Assembly (NCBI GenBank): GCA_020025635.1 | Contig: JAHHRU010000010.1 | Location: forward strand, 1 to 64,000 | DNA length: 64,000 nt | Reading direction: 5' to 3' | Origin: Allofournierella sp. | GTDB taxonomy: Bacteria > Bacillota > Clostridia > Oscillospirales > Ruminococcaceae | Shown: in pieces, positions 52,460 through 61,513 of the stretch | Layout of the letters: each line of letters begins with the position of its first letter | Position numbering within the stretch: position 1 is the stretch's first letter | The notes under the pieces: model-generated | What the model was told of the DNA's origin: nothing | Databases searched by the model: none | Seen by the model: the letters and a program-made list of their open reading frames with translations, nothing else | Made by a program: the position numbers and the translations under genes

Positions 52460-55248
52460 GACCACTGAAATTGGAGCTTGCGGCTTTCGGCCCTTACGCG
52501 GGCGAAGAAAGCCTGGATTTCACCCGGCTTGGCCGCAGCGGCATTTTTCTGGTTACCGGCGATACCGGAGCGGGCAAAACCACCCTGTTCGATGCCATCA
52601 GCTACGCCCTTTACGGCCAGCTTTCCGGCGGGGTGCGCAGCCTTGAAACGGTGCGCAGCGATTTTGCCGAGCCGGAAACCGAAACCTATGTGCAGCTGGA
52701 ATTTGAGCACCGGGGAAAAACTTATACGGTTTGGCGCTCGCCCGCTTATGCCCGTCCAAAAAAGCGGGGCACCGGCATGACCCAGCACCCGGCGGCGGTG
52801 GCGCTGACCCTGCCCGACGGCACCGTGCTGGAAAAAATCGAAGAGGCCAATGAGGCCCTGCAGGAGCTGCTTTCCATGACCGGGGACCAGTTCCGCCAGA
52901 TCGCCATGATCGCCCAGGGCCGGTTCACCGAGCTGCTGAACACCCCCGGCGCCGAGCGCAGCAGCGTTCTGCGCCGTATTTTCGGCACAGGGGCCTGCCG
53001 GGATATCCAGGAAAAGCTAAAAGAACAGGCCCGGCGTTTAACGGAACAGACCCGGGACTGGGACAAAGAGCTGCTGTCGCTCATCGGTCAGCTGGAACTG
53101 AGCGAAGGCGAAGACAAGGACCGGCTGGAAGCCCTTCGCGCCAATGGGGACTGTATTTATCACTGCGAAGAAATTTTGAATTTGGCAAAGCAGCAGCGCA
53201 GCCGGGATGAAGCCGATCACTCTGGCCAGCAGGCAAAGCTTGGGCAGCTGGATGAGCTGGCCAGGGAGCTTTCAGCACGGCTCACCCAGGCCCGGCAGCA
53301 GCAGGAGCTTTCAGGGCGCATCCAGCAGACGAAGGCACGCTGCCAGGCACTGGAAGAGGAAAAAGAAGAGCAGGTCCACCGGCATGCGGCGCTGGATGAG
53401 CTGGCCGGCCAAAGCGAGGGGCTTGCGGCCGACATCCGCACCCGGGAAACGGCGATGGCCGATTATCAGCGGCTGGAGCAGCTGCGTGCCGCCCGGCAGC
53501 AGCTGGAAAAAGCAAAGGCTGAAAACGCACAGCGGGCATCCAAAGCCCAGAGCACCGTGCAAGACAGCGAGACCCTTGCTCAAAACCTGGAAAAAGAGAG
53601 CGCCGGGGTTGCAAAAGCGCTGGAACAGGCCCATGCGGCGGAAAACGAGGCCGCCCGGCTGGACCGGCTTTTGGAAAAGGCCCGGGAGGCCTATCGGGAC
53701 GGAAAAGAGCTGGAAAAGAAGGAGCAGGCTGCCGCCGAAGCCCTGCGTGTGTTCACCCAGGCCGAGGCGGAGCTTGCAAAAAAGCGGCAGGCCTGGATGC
53801 AGGCGGATGACCTTTTCTGGCGCAGCCAGGCCGGGTTCCTGGCGGCAGAGCTGGCCCAGGGGGCCCCTTGCCCGGTGTGCGGCAGTGTGGAGCATCCCCA
53901 CCCGGCGGCCCCGGTGGAAAATGCCCCGGACAAGGACCGGCTGGATGAGATGGAAAAACAGATGCATGCCGCCGATGCGCAGCGCCAGCAGGCTGCCATG
54001 AACAGCACTGCCGCCGGCACCGTCCGGGACAGTGCCCAAAAGCTCTATTTGGAAAAGGCCGAAGGCCTGTTTTCTGAATGCGGGCAGGCAGTGGAAAAGG
54101 ACCCTGCCCATGCAGCCGAAGCCCTGACCCGTATGGGCAGGCTGCTGCGCACACAGCGGGACGAAGCGGAAAACACCCGGCAGCAATGGGCCGAAAGGGC
54201 AAAGGCTGCCCAGCAGGCCGGCCGTCAGCTGGAAACTGTGCGCAGCCAGATGCGCACAGCCCAGACCCTTTTGGAAACACTGGAAAAAGAAAAGGCCGAA
54301 TGCCAGGCAAAGCTTGCCCAAACCCTGGCGCTGGAACAGGAGCTTTCGCAAAAGCTGCCCTGTGCATCCTGTGCTCAGGCGCAGGTGGAGCTGGAAGCGG
54401 TGCGCCGCCAAAAAGCCGACCTGGACAGCAAAATGCGGCAGGGGGCCGAGCGCTGGCAGCAGTACTGCCAGCAGCTGCATACCCAGAAAGAGCTGCTTTC
54501 CCAATTGGAAGAGCAGCGGCAGAACGCCCCCCGGCAGGAGGACGGCGCCGCCCTGCAAGCGGCACTTGCTGCAAATGAGGCAGAAAAAAAGCAGCTGCAG
54601 AACCAGTGGATGCGCTCCGGCTCCCGGCTGGAAAACAACCGCCGCACCATGGCGGCCCTTGCAAAAACCAGCGAAATGGCCGAAAAGGCCCGGGCCTCGG
54701 CTTCGGTTGCCAGCCTGCTGAGCAGCACTGCCGGCGGCACCCTTACCGGCGGCAAGGGCAAGCTTCAGTTTGAACAGTATGTGCTCACCTCTTATTTTGA
54801 AGGGGCGGTGGCGGCGGCCAACACCCGGCTTGCCGGCATGACCGGGGGCCAGTATGAGCTGCTGTGCCATGGCAGTGCTTCGGGCCGCGGCCAGAGTGCG
54901 CTGGATTTGGATGTGCTGGACCATTACACCGGCCGGGTGCGCAGTGTAAAATCCCTTTCGGGCGGCGAAACCTTCCAGGCCGCTTTGGCTTTGGCGCTGG
55001 GCATGTCGGACTGCATCAGCAGTTTTGCCGGCGGTGTTCGGGCCGATACCCTGTTTGTGGACGAGGGCTTTGGCACATTGGATGACCAGAGCCTGGAAAA
55101 TGCGGTGCGGGTGCTGCAAAGCCTTGCGGCCGGCGATAAGCTGGTGGGGGTCATCAGCCATGTGCCCCAGCTGCGGGACCGGGTGGAAAAACAGGTGGTC
55201 ATCACCAAAACCTCCTCCGGCAGCCATTTGAGCATTCGGGAATTGTAA
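52456..55248 (+). CDS. sbcC: Exonuclease SbcCD subunit C (Rad50 type)
   Basis: SMC-like ATPase of 930 residues. Walker A GDTGAGKTT near residue 34; long coiled coils from about 190 to 790; the zinc hook CPVC at residues 472-475, midway; ABC signature SLSGGETFQAALAL; Walker B DTLFVDEGFGTLDD. Its start is GTG overlapping sbcD, so the two subunits are made together. Length is shorter than E. coli SbcC (1048) but normal for Clostridia. Confidence 0.96.
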   Translation: MRPLKLELAAFGPYAGEESLDFTRLGRSGIFLVTGDTGAGKTTLFDAISYALYGQLSGGVRSLETVRSDFAEPETETYVQLEFEHRGKTYTVWRSPAYARPKKRGTGMTQHPAAVALTLPDGTVLEKIEEANEALQELLSMTGDQFRQIAMIAQGRFTELLNTPGAERSSVLRRIFGTGACRDIQEKLKEQARRLTEQTRDWDKELLSLIGQLELSEGEDKDRLEALRANGDCIYHCEEILNLAKQQRSRDEADHSGQQAKLGQLDELARELSARLTQARQQQELSGRIQQTKARCQALEEEKEEQVHRHAALDELAGQSEGLAADIRTRETAMADYQRLEQLRAARQQLEKAKAENAQRASKAQSTVQDSETLAQNLEKESAGVAKALEQAHAAENEAARLDRLLEKAREAYRDGKELEKKEQAAAEALRVFTQAEAELAKKRQAWMQADDLFWRSQAGFLAAELAQGAPCPVCGSVEHPHPAAPVENAPDKDRLDEMEKQMHAADAQRQQAAMNSTAAGTVRDSAQKLYLEKAEGLFSECGQAVEKDPAHAAEALTRMGRLLRTQRDEAENTRQQWAERAKAAQQAGRQLETVRSQMRTAQTLLETLEKEKAECQAKLAQTLALEQELSQKLPCASCAQAQVELEAVRRQKADLDSKMRQGAERWQQYCQQLHTQKELLSQLEEQRQNAPRQEDGAALQAALAANEAEKKQLQNQWMRSGSRLENNRRTMAALAKTSEMAEKARASASVASLLSSTAGGTLTGGKGKLQFEQYVLTSYFEGAVAAANTRLAGMTGGQYELLCHGSASGRGQSALDLDVLDHYTGRVRSVKSLSGGETFQAALALALGMSDCISSFAGGVRADTLFVDEGFGTLDDQSLENAVRVLQSLAAGDKLVGVISHVPQLRDRVEKQVVITKTSSGSHLSIREL

Positions 55249-55344
55249 AAAAGGCCGGGGGCGTTTCCATTCCCTCATAAGAAAGCATTTGGCCGAGGGG
55301 AAAAACAAAAGAACAAAGCCGCAAGGATATGCGGTCAACGCAAA

Positions 55345-55388
55345 CAAAAACCGAGGATGGTCCTTATCGGAACCATCCTCGGTTTTTT
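55345..55388. terminator. Bidirectional terminator between sbcC and the P-loop gene
   Basis: ACCGAGGATGGT (55350-55361) pairs with ACCATCCTCGGT (55372-55383), flanked by A and T runs on both sides. Confidence 0.92.
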
Positions 55389-55426
55389 GCAGCATTCCAT
55401 CATAAAGCGGTTATTTTTTCATAAGA

Positions 55427-55861
55427 TCATCTCAGGCGGCGGATTTGATCGCACACATCTGCAATTTTGGTTTCCTCAGAGATCACATGGATATCATGAC
55501 CGATCCCGTCAAAGCATCCGTGCCTTTGCGTTAGCATCGCAGCCACCGGCGCAGGCAGATTTCCGTGCATCCGCTGTGCAAAGCGCTCCTTGATCTTGCT
55601 TAAATCGGCGGTGACCAGTATCCGCACGGCTTTGCCGGGAAGCAGGGACAAATGCTCCTTCTCAGAAATGACATAGAGGACCGTTCCGCCATCGACCGCC
55701 GTTTCCAGCTTTTTCTGGAACAGTTCCCGGGCGGTCCCTTCGTTCTTTGCAAGGCGCAGATAATCCCTGCCGGTGTAGATTTCCCCGCCGAAGGCTTCCT
55801 TCAGCTTTTCGGCCAGTGTTGATTTTCCGGCGCAGCTCTCTCCAATGATAGCAATGACCAT
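55427..55861 (-). CDS. Small P-loop nucleotide kinase-like protein
   Basis: 144 residues. Walker A GESCAGKST at residues 7-15 directly after a hydrophobic strand. The middle TGRDYLRLAKNEGTARELF and the C-terminal arginine-rich LID-like segment (KERFAQRMHGNLP) resemble guanylate or shikimate-type kinases, but no family signature decides the substrate. Third gene of an operon with an ArsR-type regulator; it begins one base after that gene's stop. Confidence 0.75.
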   Translation of the reverse strand: MVIAIIGESCAGKSTLAEKLKEAFGGEIYTGRDYLRLAKNEGTARELFQKKLETAVDGGTVLYVISEKEHLSLLPGKAVRILVTADLSKIKERFAQRMHGNLPAPVAAMLTQRHGCFDGIGHDIHVISEETKIADVCDQIRRLR

Positions 55862-55862
55862 T

Positions 55863-56432
55863 TCAGTGATCCTTTCCCGCGGATTTCACGCGCCAATAAC
55901 CGGCAGTGTTTCGATCCAGCAGCTTCTCGGATACCAGATCCCGCCGAATCGTACAGAAATCGTCATAAAAATCGGCAATCAGCAAATTGACTTCCTTTTC
56001 TGTATATACCCGGTCGAATTCAAAGCTTTCCGCAATGACCTCCAAAACGATCCGTTCTTTTTTCAGCTGCGCCGGAATGGACTTCAGCTTCCCGTATTCA
56101 AAAAATGTATCGATCACCTTTTGGCGGTACTCTGCATCCCTTTGCGCCTGCATGTCAGCATCATCCGATTTTTCCTTGAGGATTTCCAGAATGGGGGTTT
56201 CAAATATTTTCCGGTTCAGGTGATACATCATATAGTACTGGCTTTTATATGAAGTAACGGCGTTGGCTTCGGTCAGCTTTTTCAGGTGAAACGATACTGT
56301 GGGCGGGGTGATTCCAAGCCGTTCCGATAATCGCTCCACATACATATCCTCGATCATGAGCGATTTCAGGATCTGCAGCCTGGACTTATCTGCCAGGCAC
56401 TTGAACAGGCAAATGGCTTCTGTTTCGGTCAT
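55863..56432 (-). CDS. ArsR-type regulator with DUF2087 domain
   Basis: 189 residues. N-terminal ArsR-like winged helix (FKCLADKSRLQILKSLM; ERLGITPPTVSFHLKKLTEANAV) and a C-terminal DUF2087-like domain (ERIVLEVIAESFEFDRVYTEKEVN, RRDLVSEKLLDRNTAGYWRV). Metal-binding cysteines of classical ArsR are absent. It overlaps the upstream coiled-coil gene by four bases and probably represses its own operon through the inverted repeats at 56868-56927. Confidence 0.87.
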   Translation of the reverse strand: MTETEAICLFKCLADKSRLQILKSLMIEDMYVERLSERLGITPPTVSFHLKKLTEANAVTSYKSQYYMMYHLNRKIFETPILEILKEKSDDADMQAQRDAEYRQKVIDTFFEYGKLKSIPAQLKKERIVLEVIAESFEFDRVYTEKEVNLLIADFYDDFCTIRRDLVSEKLLDRNTAGYWRVKSAGKDH

Positions 56433-56797
56433 TTTGTTTCCTCCCAGCAGCGCAGGAATTCCTTTTTGATCTCTTCGATGGTGTTCAGCTTCAGCTCCTC
56501 GATCACCATTCTCTTTGTATCATCATGAAGCTTTGCTGTTTCATAGGCAGCCTTCCAGTTTGCGGGGATCTGCTCTGCCTTCAATAAGAAAAATTCCTTT
56601 GTCTTCTCCAAATCACCCGAACCGGCTTTCTGCGCAGCAGAGAGAATGGTTCGGAAAATATCGTAGACATTCGCTTTGATCTTTTGAAAGTCTGCTTCAT
56701 CTTTACGCGAATCGGCCTGAAGCGATTTTTCCTCTTTTCGGCACAGTTCGATTTGATCGTTTAGAAATTGGTTCATCCTTTTGATTGCATCATTCAT
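56429..56797 (-). CDS. Unknown coiled-coil protein, first gene of the ArsR operon
   Basis: 122 residues, highly charged, predicted almost fully helical (MNQFLNDQIELCRKEEKSL; LKAEQIPANWKAAYETAKLH). No signal peptide or membrane segment. I do not recognise the family. It is coupled to the ArsR/DUF2087 gene by an ATGA overlap and starts behind AGGTGAAAAACAG. A partner or target of the regulator is possible, but this is inference. Confidence 0.7.
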   Translation of the reverse strand: MNDAIKRMNQFLNDQIELCRKEEKSLQADSRKDEADFQKIKANVYDIFRTILSAAQKAGSGDLEKTKEFFLLKAEQIPANWKAAYETAKLHDDTKRMVIEELKLNTIEEIKKEFLRCWEETK

Positions 56798-56867
56798 CTG
56801 TTTTTCACCTCAGTGGTTGGGCGGCCTGCAAAAACATTGCGGCAGCCGGCTTGATTGTTTTCTTTTG

Positions 56868-56927
56868 TTCTATTTTATATAGTTCTCATTGAATTGTCAA
56901 TATTAATTAGATGAATATAAAATAGAA
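56868..56927 (-). promoter_or_regulatory. 13-bp inverted repeats around the ArsR operon promoter
   Basis: TTCTATTTTATAT (56868-56880) and its exact complement ATATAAAATAGAA (56915-56927) flank the promoter. On minus the promoter is TTGACA (56895-56900), 17 bases, TAAAAT (56872-56877). One arm covers the -10 and the other lies upstream of the -35, a layout suited to an autorepressor. Confidence 0.7.
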
Positions 56928-57049
56928 TTGACAAAAAGAAAGGGCTTACCGCTCCCCGAATAGACAAGCACTCTCTCCTTTGGCAGTTTCCCGGACTGCC
57001 CAATCAAGGGTCCGATGTGTGTTTCATCCAAAGAAAACGCATTTCTTTC

Positions 57050-57099
57050 AAAAAAGAAAAGCACCCAGGCAGGCCCAAGGCCTGGCTGGATGCTTTTTG
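57050..57099 (-). terminator. Terminator of the phosphofructokinase gene
   Basis: On minus: AAAAGCATCCAGCCAGGCC pairs with GGCCTGCCTGGGTGCTTTT, followed by CTTTTTT. Confidence 0.88.
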
Positions 57100-57114
57100 G
57101 AACGTATGAAAAAA

Positions 57115-58347
57115 TCAGAGGTTATTCTGAGACAGATGGCAGGGAACGCCATTTACGAACATGGGGTCCAGCTCGCCCTGGATGAGCGGGCGGGCATAAG
57201 CTTCAAAGTCAGCGGTGAGCTGCAAGCCGTTTTCGCTGATCCACTCACGGGGGACCATCTTTTCCTTGTTGGCCACCTGCTGCACATCCACAAGCTCGGT
57301 GGAATACTGATAGGGGTGGCTGGAAAGGCGGCAGATGGCGCTCATGCAGCCGGTGTGACCCTCAAGCGCTGCCAGAACGCCTGCGCCGCCCACACGGTAG
57401 GCTTCGCTGATGTCGGTGCGGGAAGCAAGGTGGCTTGCGCAGCGCTGCAAGGTGGAAAGCTCAATGGCACGGGTCTTGCAGCCAAGGCCATGATGGATGA
57501 GGTCGGCCAGATAGCGGCCGGTGCCGGAAAGGGCGGCCTTGTGGCCAAAGGCGTCCACCGGAGCTTCGCTGCCGGAAAGATCGCACAGATAGGTGCCGTC
57601 AGCAGTTTTGACGCCTTCGCTTGCGGCAATGATCACGCTGGGCTTCTGGTCCTGCAGGCGGCGCACCTCATTGAGGAAACGGTCGGCCTGGAAGGGGACC
57701 TCCGGCAGAAGGATGATGTCCGGGCCTTCGCAGTCCTCTGTGCAGGCAAGGCTTGCGGCGGCAGCCAGCCAGCCGGCGTGGCGGCCCATGATCTCGGCCA
57801 CAGTAACGCTTTTCAGGTCATACACAGTGGAATCCCGAATGATCTCCTTCATCACGGTCGCAATGAATTTTGCGGCAGAACCAAAGCCGGGGGTGTGGTC
57901 GGTAAGCACCAGGTCGTTGTCAATGGTTTTGGGCACGCCGACAAAGCGGATGGAGCTGTTGATGCGGCTGCCGTAGGCGGAAAGCCGGGCAATGGTGTCC
58001 ATGCTGTCGTTGCCGCCGATGTAAAGCACGGCGCCGATCTCATACTGGGCAAAAATATCGAACAGCTTTTTGTAAACCTCTTCGTTTTCTTCCGGGGCGG
58101 GCATCTTGTAGCGGCAGCTGCCCAGATAGGAAGAAGGGGTGCGCTTGAGCAGTTCGATGGCAAGGGGGCTGGAAAGCTTTTCATCCAGATCCAGGATGTG
58201 GCCGTTCAAAAGGCCCTCAATGCCGTACTGCATGCCGTAAACCTTGCTCTGACCCATTTCCCGCACGGTCTCGTAAACACCGGCAAGGCTTGAATTGATA
58301 ACAGCGGTGGGGCCGCCGCTCTGTCCTACCAGAAAATTCATTCCCAT
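57115..58347 (-). CDS. 6-phosphofructokinase, probably diphosphate-dependent
   Basis: Phosphorylates fructose 6-phosphate in glycolysis. The 410 residues start NFLVGQSGGPTAVINSSL and have GGNDSMDT, VPKTIDNDL and EIMGRHAGWLAA. In ATP enzymes the first two read GGDGS and PGTIDND; the Asp and Lys seen here are the known determinants for PPi use. Asn in place of the first Asp of GGDDS is unusual. The start is ATG at 58347 behind AAAGGAATGTGTATC. Single gene. Confidence 0.85.
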   Translation of the reverse strand: MGMNFLVGQSGGPTAVINSSLAGVYETVREMGQSKVYGMQYGIEGLLNGHILDLDEKLSSPLAIELLKRTPSSYLGSCRYKMPAPEENEEVYKKLFDIFAQYEIGAVLYIGGNDSMDTIARLSAYGSRINSSIRFVGVPKTIDNDLVLTDHTPGFGSAAKFIATVMKEIIRDSTVYDLKSVTVAEIMGRHAGWLAAAASLACTEDCEGPDIILLPEVPFQADRFLNEVRRLQDQKPSVIIAASEGVKTADGTYLCDLSGSEAPVDAFGHKAALSGTGRYLADLIHHGLGCKTRAIELSTLQRCASHLASRTDISEAYRVGGAGVLAALEGHTGCMSAICRLSSHPYQYSTELVDVQQVANKEKMVPREWISENGLQLTADFEAYARPLIQGELDPMFVNGVPCHLSQNNL

Positions 58348-58499
58348 GATACACACATTCCTTTGCTTTATTCGTCGCTTGAAAAATCGACATTCTTCTT
58401 TATTATTGTAACGTATTTTTCATGGCGGTGCAATAATTTGCCTGCCTTTTTCGTGTATAGGGTAACAGGGACCCCAATGAATCAAAAGGAGTTGAGAAC

Positions 58500-59492
58500 A
58501 TGAAGCGTTTGATCGTATGGCTGCTGACCCTTACCATGACCGCCGGGCTCCTGACCGGCTGCGGAAGTTCGCTCAGCATAATGGACAGTAATTTTTCAGA
58601 CTCATCGGGCATGAAAGAAGAGGCTGCCGCCGCAGGAAGCCCCTCGACCGATTCCATGTCGGAGGAAATGGGCCTTGAAGGCAGCGAAGCAGTGATGAAG
58701 CCCCAGGATGACCGGAAGATCATTTACAACGCAGATCTTTCGCTGGAAAGCAAGCAGTTTTCCGCCGCGCGGGATGCGCTGCTCCAGGCGGCCGCAAAGG
58801 CTGGTGCCTATGTGCAGAACAGCGATGAGGGCGGCAGCGAAGAGAGCGGCAGCCGCTGGGTGAATTACACCTTCCGGGTGCCCAGCAGCAGCTACCGGGA
58901 ATTTTTGAGCGGAGCGGTGCAGGCAGGCAATGTTTTGAACAAAAGCGAAAGCACCGAGGATGTGACAGCCGAATATGTGGATGTGCAGGCCCGGCTGGAA
59001 AGCCTGGAAAAGCAGGAGGCCCGCCTTTTGGAGCTGGCCGCAAAGGCTGAAACACTGGAGGACCTGCTGGCCATTGAAAACCAGCTTACCGATGTGCGGT
59101 ATCGCATCGAAAGCTACACCGGCCAGAAAAAGGTGATGGATAACCTGATTGCCTATTCCACTGTGGATGTTTCGCTCAGCGAGGTGCAGAACCTGACCCC
59201 CCAGAGCCGCAGCTTTACAAGCCGGCTGGGCAGAGCCTTTAAGGGCAGCTGGCAAAACTTTATGGAAGGTTTGCAGGACACCATCATCAGTCTGATCTAT
59301 CTGCTGCCCACGCTTGTTCTGCTGGCAGCCATAGTGGCAATCGTGCTGGTGATCGTGCGCAAGGCAGGCAAACGGCAGGCCGAAAAGCGCAAAAATATGC
59401 CGGTGCCCCCGGTGCCGCCGGTGGACCCCAATGAACCGGCCCCAAAGACTGAAACCGGCAAAAATACCCCCGTATACGGAAAGAAAGAGTAA
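58500..59492 (+). CDS. DUF4349 lipoprotein
   Basis: 330-residue surface lipoprotein. Signal peptide with lipobox LTGC at about residues 18-21; DUF4349 region from about 75 (IIYNADLSLESKQFSAARDAL; YTFRVPSSSYREFL; SESTEDVTAEYVDVQARLESLEKQEARL, written here in part) with a coiled coil; a membrane segment near 265-290 (LIYLLPTLVLLAAIVAIVLV); and a proline-rich cytoplasmic tail. Function unknown. It is followed 46 bases later by a second lipoprotein gene. Confidence 0.85.
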   Translation: MKRLIVWLLTLTMTAGLLTGCGSSLSIMDSNFSDSSGMKEEAAAAGSPSTDSMSEEMGLEGSEAVMKPQDDRKIIYNADLSLESKQFSAARDALLQAAAKAGAYVQNSDEGGSEESGSRWVNYTFRVPSSSYREFLSGAVQAGNVLNKSESTEDVTAEYVDVQARLESLEKQEARLLELAAKAETLEDLLAIENQLTDVRYRIESYTGQKKVMDNLIAYSTVDVSLSEVQNLTPQSRSFTSRLGRAFKGSWQNFMEGLQDTIISLIYLLPTLVLLAAIVAIVLVIVRKAGKRQAEKRKNMPVPPVPPVDPNEPAPKTETGKNTPVYGKKE

Positions 59493-59538
59493 AACAAGTC
59501 CAAAACGAAAAAGGACGCAGCATAAGGAAGGTGATACG

Positions 59539-60039
59539 ATGCGCAGATGGATCCCTTTGCTGGCAGCAGTGCTGCTGGCAGCGGCACTGGCGGGATGCGG
59601 CGAAAACCCGGCGAAAGTACCGGCCGCAGCACCGCTGAGCGCTGAAATCGAAACACAGAGCAGTCAGACCGCTCAAACAGAGCCGGAGGGCTTTGACGCA
59701 AAGCCCCTGAACGATGGGCAGAGGGCAAAGCCGGCCGCAAAAGCGGCGCTGGAACAGGCGCTGACTACCCTTTCCAGCGACCCGGAAAGCTGGGGTAAAA
59801 TGGAGCTTTTGGAGCCGGAAGGCTGCCAGCATTTCCAGATCGGGGAAACAAAGGCCTTCCTGTTCAATCTCTGCTTCAAAGAAGAGGTGGAGAAGGTGGG
59901 CGGCCGCTGGGTGGGGGATTACCTCATCACCGAGGACAAGACCCGCATCTATGTGCATGACCCGGACCGGGAGGAAAACGGCTGGGTGCTGAAAGCCCAC
60001 GAGGAAAACGGCGACTGGATCCTGGATACATCGCTGTAA
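59539..60039 (+). CDS. Hypothetical lipoprotein
   Basis: 166 residues. Signal peptide with lipobox LAGC at residues about 16-19, a low-complexity linker (about 20-55) and a small domain ending EENGDWILDTSL. I recognise no family. The start ATG at 59539 follows GGAAGGTGATACG. Likely co-transcribed with the DUF4349 gene, and closed by a terminator. Confidence 0.7.
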   Translation: MRRWIPLLAAVLLAAALAGCGENPAKVPAAAPLSAEIETQSSQTAQTEPEGFDAKPLNDGQRAKPAAKAALEQALTTLSSDPESWGKMELLEPEGCQHFQIGETKAFLFNLCFKEEVEKVGGRWVGDYLITEDKTRIYVHDPDREENGWVLKAHEENGDWILDTSL

Positions 60040-60048
60040 AATAAAACC

Positions 60049-60092
60049 AAAGGCGGCGCTCTTCTGCAAAAGGAGCGCCGCCTTTATTTTTA
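60049..60092 (+). terminator. Terminator after the lipoprotein pair
   Basis: AAAGGCGGCGCTC (60049-60061) pairs with GAGCGCCGCCTTT (60073-60085), then ATTTTT. Confidence 0.93.
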
Positions 60093-60107
60093 TGGCAGAA
60101 AACCGTG

Positions 60108-60141
60108 AAAAAATGCGGCAGCGTTAAAAACGCTGCCGCAT
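60108..60141 (-). terminator. Terminator of ackA
   Basis: On minus: ATGCGGCAGCGTT pairs with AACGCTGCCGCAT (60113-60141), followed by T6. Confidence 0.93.
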
Positions 60142-60164
60142 CGAAAAGCTGTTTGAACAGTTTT

Positions 60165-61385
60165 TTATTTTGCGGTGACCAGAGCCAGGGTATCACGGGC
60201 GATCATCAGCTCTTCGTTGGTGCAGATCTTCAGGATCTTCACACGGCCGCCCTCGCCGGTCATATCCAGGAACTCATCGCCGCGGCGCAGGTTCTTTTCC
60301 TGATCCAGCTTGATGCCCAGATATTCCATATCCTCGCAGACACCCTTGCGCACCAGCTCATCGTTCTCACCGATGCCGCCGGTGAACACGATGCAGTCCA
60401 GACCGCCCATAGCGGCAGAGTAAGCACCGATGTACTTCTTGATCTGGTAGCACAGCATGTCGTGGGCCAGCTGAGCGCGCTTGTTGCCGGATTCGGCAGC
60501 AGCGGTAACGTCACGCATATCGCTGGAAACGCCGGAAACACCCAGCAGGCCGCTCTTCTTGTTCAGGTAGTCAGCCATGTCCTGGCCGTGGAAGCCCAGC
60601 TTCTGCTCCATGTAGGTGACAACGCTGGGGTCGATGTCGCCGCAGCGGGTGCCCATCAGCACGCCGGCCAGCGGGGTCAGACCCATGCTGGTATCCACGC
60701 ACTTGCCGGCGTTCACAGCGGTGATGCTGCTGCCGTTGCCCAGGTGGCAGGTAATGATCTTGGCCTTCTCGGCATCGCCGGTGAAGGTGGGATCCTTCTT
60801 CAGCAGCTCAATGGCAGCCATGCTCACATAGCGGTGGCTGGTGCCGTGGGCGCCATAGCGGCGGATGGAGTACTTCTCGTACATCTCATAGGGAACGCCG
60901 TACATATAAGCCTTGGGAGGCATGGTCTGGTGGAAGGTGGTGTCGAACACGACCACGTTGGGCACGTCTGCGCCGAACACGGCCTTTGCGCTGCGCAGGC
61001 CCTGAACGTGAGCCATGTTGTGAACAGGAGCCAGAGGAGCGATCTCCTCGATCTTGTCGATGATGGCATCGGTAACGATCTCGCTCTTGGTGAAGAACTC
61101 GGCACCCTGCACAACACGGTGGCCGATGGCGCCGATCTCGCTCTTGTCCTTAACAACAGCGCCTTCGCCGGTGGTCATCATCTCAACCACCTTCATGAAA
61201 GCTTCGGTATGGGTGGGGAAGTCCACCTCTTCGCTCCACTTGCCGCCGTTGGCCTGGTGGGTGATCTTGCTGCCGTTGATGCCGATGCGCTCGCACAGGC
61301 CCTTGCACAGGACCGATTCGTTCTCCATATCGATCAGCTGGTACTTCAGAGAAGAAGAACCGCAGTTGATGACCAGAATTTTCAT
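60165..61385 (-). CDS. ackA: Acetate kinase
   Basis: Interconverts acetate + ATP and acetyl phosphate + ADP. The 406 residues have the ASKHA-fold motifs KILVINCGSSSLKYQL, VVFDTTFHQTMP, GTSHRYVS, THLGNGSS-type ITCHLGNGSSI and VFTGGIGEN. The start at 61385 follows GGGAGGATTTATC. pta is not adjacent, so the partner enzyme is elsewhere. In an acetate-consuming butyrate former it could act in the uptake direction; that is inference. Confidence 0.96.
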   Translation of the reverse strand: MKILVINCGSSSLKYQLIDMENESVLCKGLCERIGINGSKITHQANGGKWSEEVDFPTHTEAFMKVVEMMTTGEGAVVKDKSEIGAIGHRVVQGAEFFTKSEIVTDAIIDKIEEIAPLAPVHNMAHVQGLRSAKAVFGADVPNVVVFDTTFHQTMPPKAYMYGVPYEMYEKYSIRRYGAHGTSHRYVSMAAIELLKKDPTFTGDAEKAKIITCHLGNGSSITAVNAGKCVDTSMGLTPLAGVLMGTRCGDIDPSVVTYMEQKLGFHGQDMADYLNKKSGLLGVSGVSSDMRDVTAAAESGNKRAQLAHDMLCYQIKKYIGAYSAAMGGLDCIVFTGGIGENDELVRKGVCEDMEYLGIKLDQEKNLRRGDEFLDMTGEGGRVKILKICTNEELMIARDTLALVTAK

Positions 61386-61444
61386 GATAAATCCTCCCAA
61401 AAATCATTTTACCAAAAACGAGGCGCAAGCAGCTGCGCCAAGGT

Positions 61445-61473
61445 TTTACAACTATCATCTTTTATTATATAAT
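61445..61473 (+). promoter_or_regulatory. Promoter of tmcAL
   Basis: TTTACA (61445-61450), 17-base spacer, perfect TATAAT (61468-61473). Confidence 0.8.
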
Positions 61474-61513
61474 GGAAATATCTGATTTTCAAGGCAGAAA
61501 AGGGGGCAAAAAC

